DNA from: Phialocephala subalpina
Lineage: Eukaryota > Ascomycota > Leotiomycetes > Helotiales > Mollisiaceae
Length of the DNA: 64,000 nt
Assembly (NCBI GenBank): GCA_900073065.1
Contig: FJOG01000009.1
Span: forward strand, 4,782 to 68,781
Direction: 5' to 3'
This document shows, in pieces, positions 61,190 through 64,000 of the stretch (position 1 is its first letter; every line of letters begins with the position of its first letter). Below the pieces are notes generated by a model. The model had not been told where the DNA came from and did not search any database. It saw only the letters and a program-made list of their open reading frames with translations. A program made the translations under genes and the position numbers.

Positions 61190-63540
61190 GCGAGGTGATG
61201 AGTGAGATTGGGAGAGTGGATCGTGGCGAGGTGAAGTGGCAAATGCCCCAACTCGCCCTCGTCTCTCACCCTTCCGAGTATAAAACCTTTCTCCAAAGCT
61301 ATCAATTCACATCCATCAGCAAGATACTGCGAGTCCAAGTCACCGGGCAATCTTCGTTCATGTTCCTGCAAGCAAGTTCATCCTCACATTTTGGACTCTC
61401 TATCTTGGTTCTTTAGGCTGGCTTTTGCGTTCGAGGTGTAAGAGTTTTACAAAGCCAGGCCTCGAGGTAAAATGTTCTTGTAGTGGACAAGATGAAGGCG
61501 ATAAAGTACGACAGTGGTGCGGGACAAGAAGGAAGTCGGGCGAGTAACCGAGTCTCCTTGTTATTCTTTTGTGCCCAGTTCGTGGTTGGCTTGTTTTTCC
61601 ACTGGGAGAGAGTTTATATACTTTATAGGTCGCGAACGTTATTGAGATGTTCTTAGGGTCCGGGTTCTGAGTTCTGGTGAGGAGATGGAAAGAGCGGGAG
61701 GGTGATTGAAAGTAGCAGGCGCTAATCTTACCCAGCACCACCGATGGCGGGGTATAAATTCTCCCTTTCTCCATCTTCGAAATCCTCAACGCAAACAGAA
61801 TACCTTCGGGTGTGGCCATTGGACTCTTGAAATCTTGATATTGTACTTGAATATTTTCATTCTCACGTTTTTATTGCTCTCTTCTGCTTTTTTTAATTCT
61901 TGGAGTCGAATTTGAAGCTTGATTTGGGCTTTTGGGAAGAGAAGGGGCTTTGTTGTCAGTCATCTTCTTTCTTTCCTCTTCGAGAAGGAGCATATATCCT
62001 AGGCCAAGCCTCTCGACAATAAAACCTTCAACTTCGTTCCAAGCATGATGTCTTATTTCGAGGTGGTGCGAAGCAAGCTACAAACAACCGCAAAATGGAG
62101 CGAATCCTGGGCTACTCGCAGGACTTTGTTCCAAGGTTGATTCGCTCATAGAAGAGGACGGTGGGTATTTTTATACTTCTCTGAATAGGATAAGCGCGAA
62201 TTTCTGTATGTTGGTGAGATGGTAAGTGGGAGCTAAGCAGGCAGAGTTTAGCGGGGTAGAAGACGGAACGTGCCAACATCAGACTGTGCCAGATATGGAG
62301 AGGTATAAATGCCTTCCATCTTTCACGACGTCCTAAACACATGGCGAGTCAAAACCGGAGCTCATCGCTGGCCCTCATTATCTTGTACTATGGCTCGATA
62401 TTCCTCGTTTTGTTGCTTTCTTGCTCTCTTCACGTTTAGTTAGTGACAGGCAATCAGTCCAAGCCTCGATTCAGGTGTCTGGAAGAGGAGGCACTTTACT
62501 GTCATTTTAATTTCTTGCTATCAATTTACCTTTTCGTTCTTATTCCTAGGAAGAATTAAGGGGGCTCCAATCAAACAGAGCCATGTAATACGTTTCTGAG
62601 ATATTATCGTAAAGGTGAAGGTCTCCTTCGAAGACAAAGCAAGGCAAGCGGGAAAGTGACCGCAAAGGGGAGCGAGCCCTGAACTCCTCCGAAAGCTTGA
62701 GTTTGAGGTTAATTCGTTCATGGAGGGGCGAGTGGGCCCATTTATACTTCTCGGAGTAGTGAAAATTCGAGGCTCCTGAAGAATAAGTGATAGAAAGGGA
62801 TCGGTTTTTTTGGGACACGAATGTGGTTAAGTCGCAAGCAACCTTCTCTTCTGCGGGGTATTAAAAAACCCCTCACTCAATAATGCGCCCAATAGGCACT
62901 CGCAGTAAGCTCGAGCCCGCACTCCAGCTTTACATATCTTCGTCTCCTGTCTTGACCGTCTTCATCTTGTTGCTGCTTTCTTGCTCTCTCTTGCTCCCTC
63001 CTCGTCGGGAATAGCAGAGTTCGAGCATCGATCCTAGACCATGGTATCCAAAGAAAGGAGGGACTTTATTGTCATTTCTGGTTCTTGCTGTCAATCACCA
63101 TCGTCTCTTCCACATTCTGAATGAAGAATTGTTCAAACTTGGGTTGCGGGTTCGGAGGAAAAGGAAATCTCCCAGTCTTTTCACACGAGAGATATTTAAT
63201 GCGAGGGTGATGAGGGACATGTTAAAGGAGGTCGGAACGAGGATCAATTCATCCTTAAGAGGCTGGATCGGACTGGCTATTATGGCTGATTTGCTTGTCA
63301 GAAGGGAGGCGCTGTTTTATATCTGACGAGGAGGTCGCAAACCTGTTCCTGGTGGTTGGGGGTTGGGGGTTGGGGGTTGAATCTGGGTTCTAGTGAATGG
63401 GGGTTAGTGGATATATAGATACTTGGAGATGTAGCAAGGTGGCAAGCGCCAATCCCACATCTTTCTTTAATGGAGAGGTATAAATACTCGCACTCTTGGT
63501 CAGAGCACCCATTCAATCCCCTATAAACCACTGAAAGCTA
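61190..63540. repeat. degenerate tandem array, ~570-bp period, paired divergent TATA boxes
   Basis: Minus-strand TATAAA (tttata on +) occurs at 61612, 62170, 62741 and 63317, spaced 558, 571 and 576 bp. Plus-strand TATAAA occurs at 61279, 61753, 62304 and 63479, with a decayed gtattaaa near 62860 where the missing copy should be. Each minus box lies about 130-160 bp left of a plus box. Other sequence repeats with the same period: 62491-62530 against 63061-63100 (actttactgtcat / actttattgtcat), ttgctttcttgctctc at 62414-62428 and 62974-62988, and aggtcgcgaacg near 61626 against aggtcgcaaacc near 63334. No gene is attached. It could be decayed LTR-type or other repeat units, or an array of promoter-like elements. 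Confidence 0.7.
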
Positions 63541-63629
63541 CTTACTTCATGTTACACGATTACACCCATTGCTTTTTGTTGTTTTCCCCTTGGTATACAT
63601 GTTCTTTCACTATATATTACGTATATTCT

Positions 63630-64000
63630 TTTTCTTTCTCGCTTTTAATTTTAATTTTAATTAAGAAATAAAAGGGTATTATAAATCGTTATTATCTCGC
63701 TTTTTACTATTAATTTCTCTTCTCTTTTATATTTATAAGAGAATAATCTTATATATTTAAATTATAAAATATTATACTCTTTCGAAATTATTATAATAAC
63801 GAATTTTTTGGAGATTATTAATAATTAATTAATAAATAATCAAAAAATAAAACGAAAATATTCTAATTATAAAGTTAATAAGCAAAATAAATTAGAATTA
63901 AATTATTATTTGGATAAATAAATTTCTTTTCAAGTTTATATTTTTAAAATATAATTTTTTTTTAATAAATTAATAATAAAAGGGAAAAAATATATAATAT
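63630..64000. other. AT-rich right edge, RIP-like
   Basis: Composition becomes almost pure A and T with runs such as ttttaattttaattttaatt and no coding potential, mirroring the left edge. Probably RIP-mutated repeat DNA that bounds the gene-bearing segment. Confidence 0.7.

Noticed and set aside
62078..62149. Short open frame starting 21 bp from the minus-strand TATA box, with a similar start in the next unit at 62521-62721
   Set aside because: The two share a few residues because the DNA repeats, but the ATG lies closer to the TATA box than a usual start of transcription and the first copy stops after 23 codons. I treat both as repeat sequence.

Overview
The window is nuclear DNA of a filamentous ascomycete. 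Genes carry short GT-AG introns (about 42 to 90 nt) with fungal branch sites. The gene content is also typical: HET proteins, NmrA-like reductases, a Zn2Cys6 regulator, fungal O-methyltransferases and Dal5-type transporters. Both ends run into very AT-rich DNA of the kind left by RIP (repeat-induced point mutation), and several pseudogenes carry stops of the C-to-T type. Leotiomycetes is my best guess at class level, with low confidence. Two runs of N (10559-10873 and 38289-39020) are assembly gaps.

Layout. 0.5-13 kb: NmrA-like reductase, a 945-aa orphan protein, a GPI-type secreted carboxylesterase, a short-chain dehydrogenase (broken by the first gap) and a HET-domain protein. 14-21.5 kb: a decaying accessory stretch with an HD-domain (cyanamide hydratase-like) pseudogene, a C2H2 zinc-finger gene whose intron holds a foldback element, a catalytically dead pepsin-like gene with a stop codon, a frameshifted small secreted protein and an intact 8-cysteine secreted protein. 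22.3-36.8 kb: a compact set of six genes, namely aspartate-type aminotransferase (frameshifted here), Dal5-type transporter, D-2-hydroxyacid dehydrogenase, M20 amidohydrolase, fused 5-oxoprolinase/hydantoinase and a Zn2Cys6 regulator. They are arranged as three divergent pairs with GATA-factor motifs between them. 37-45.8 kb: TATA-rich non-coding DNA around the second gap, a 2-oxoglutarate oxygenase, a BTB protein, and abutting kinase and HET gene fragments. 46-53 kb: two intact O-methyltransferases flanking a flavin monooxygenase killed by at least five stops. 54-61 kb: two housekeeping genes, a PLP-homeostasis protein with an unusually large 1.7-kb intron and an MscS channel with an EF-hand. 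61-63.5 kb: a degenerate tandem array with a period near 570 bp, whose units carry paired divergent TATA boxes and no gene.

How the genes may work together. The 22-37 kb genes form a plausible route: uptake of an N-carbamoyl or cyclic amide compound (Dal5-like carrier), ring opening (oxoprolinase/hydantoinase), amide or carbamoyl removal (M20), transamination, then reduction of the keto acid (D-2-hydroxyacid dehydrogenase), under a local Zn2Cys6 protein and probably nitrogen (GATA) control. This is inference from families and layout. The 46-53 kb genes look like the relic of a secondary-metabolite tailoring cluster without a backbone enzyme. Exon boundaries were read by eye from splice signals, frame continuity and family resemblance; no search was run.
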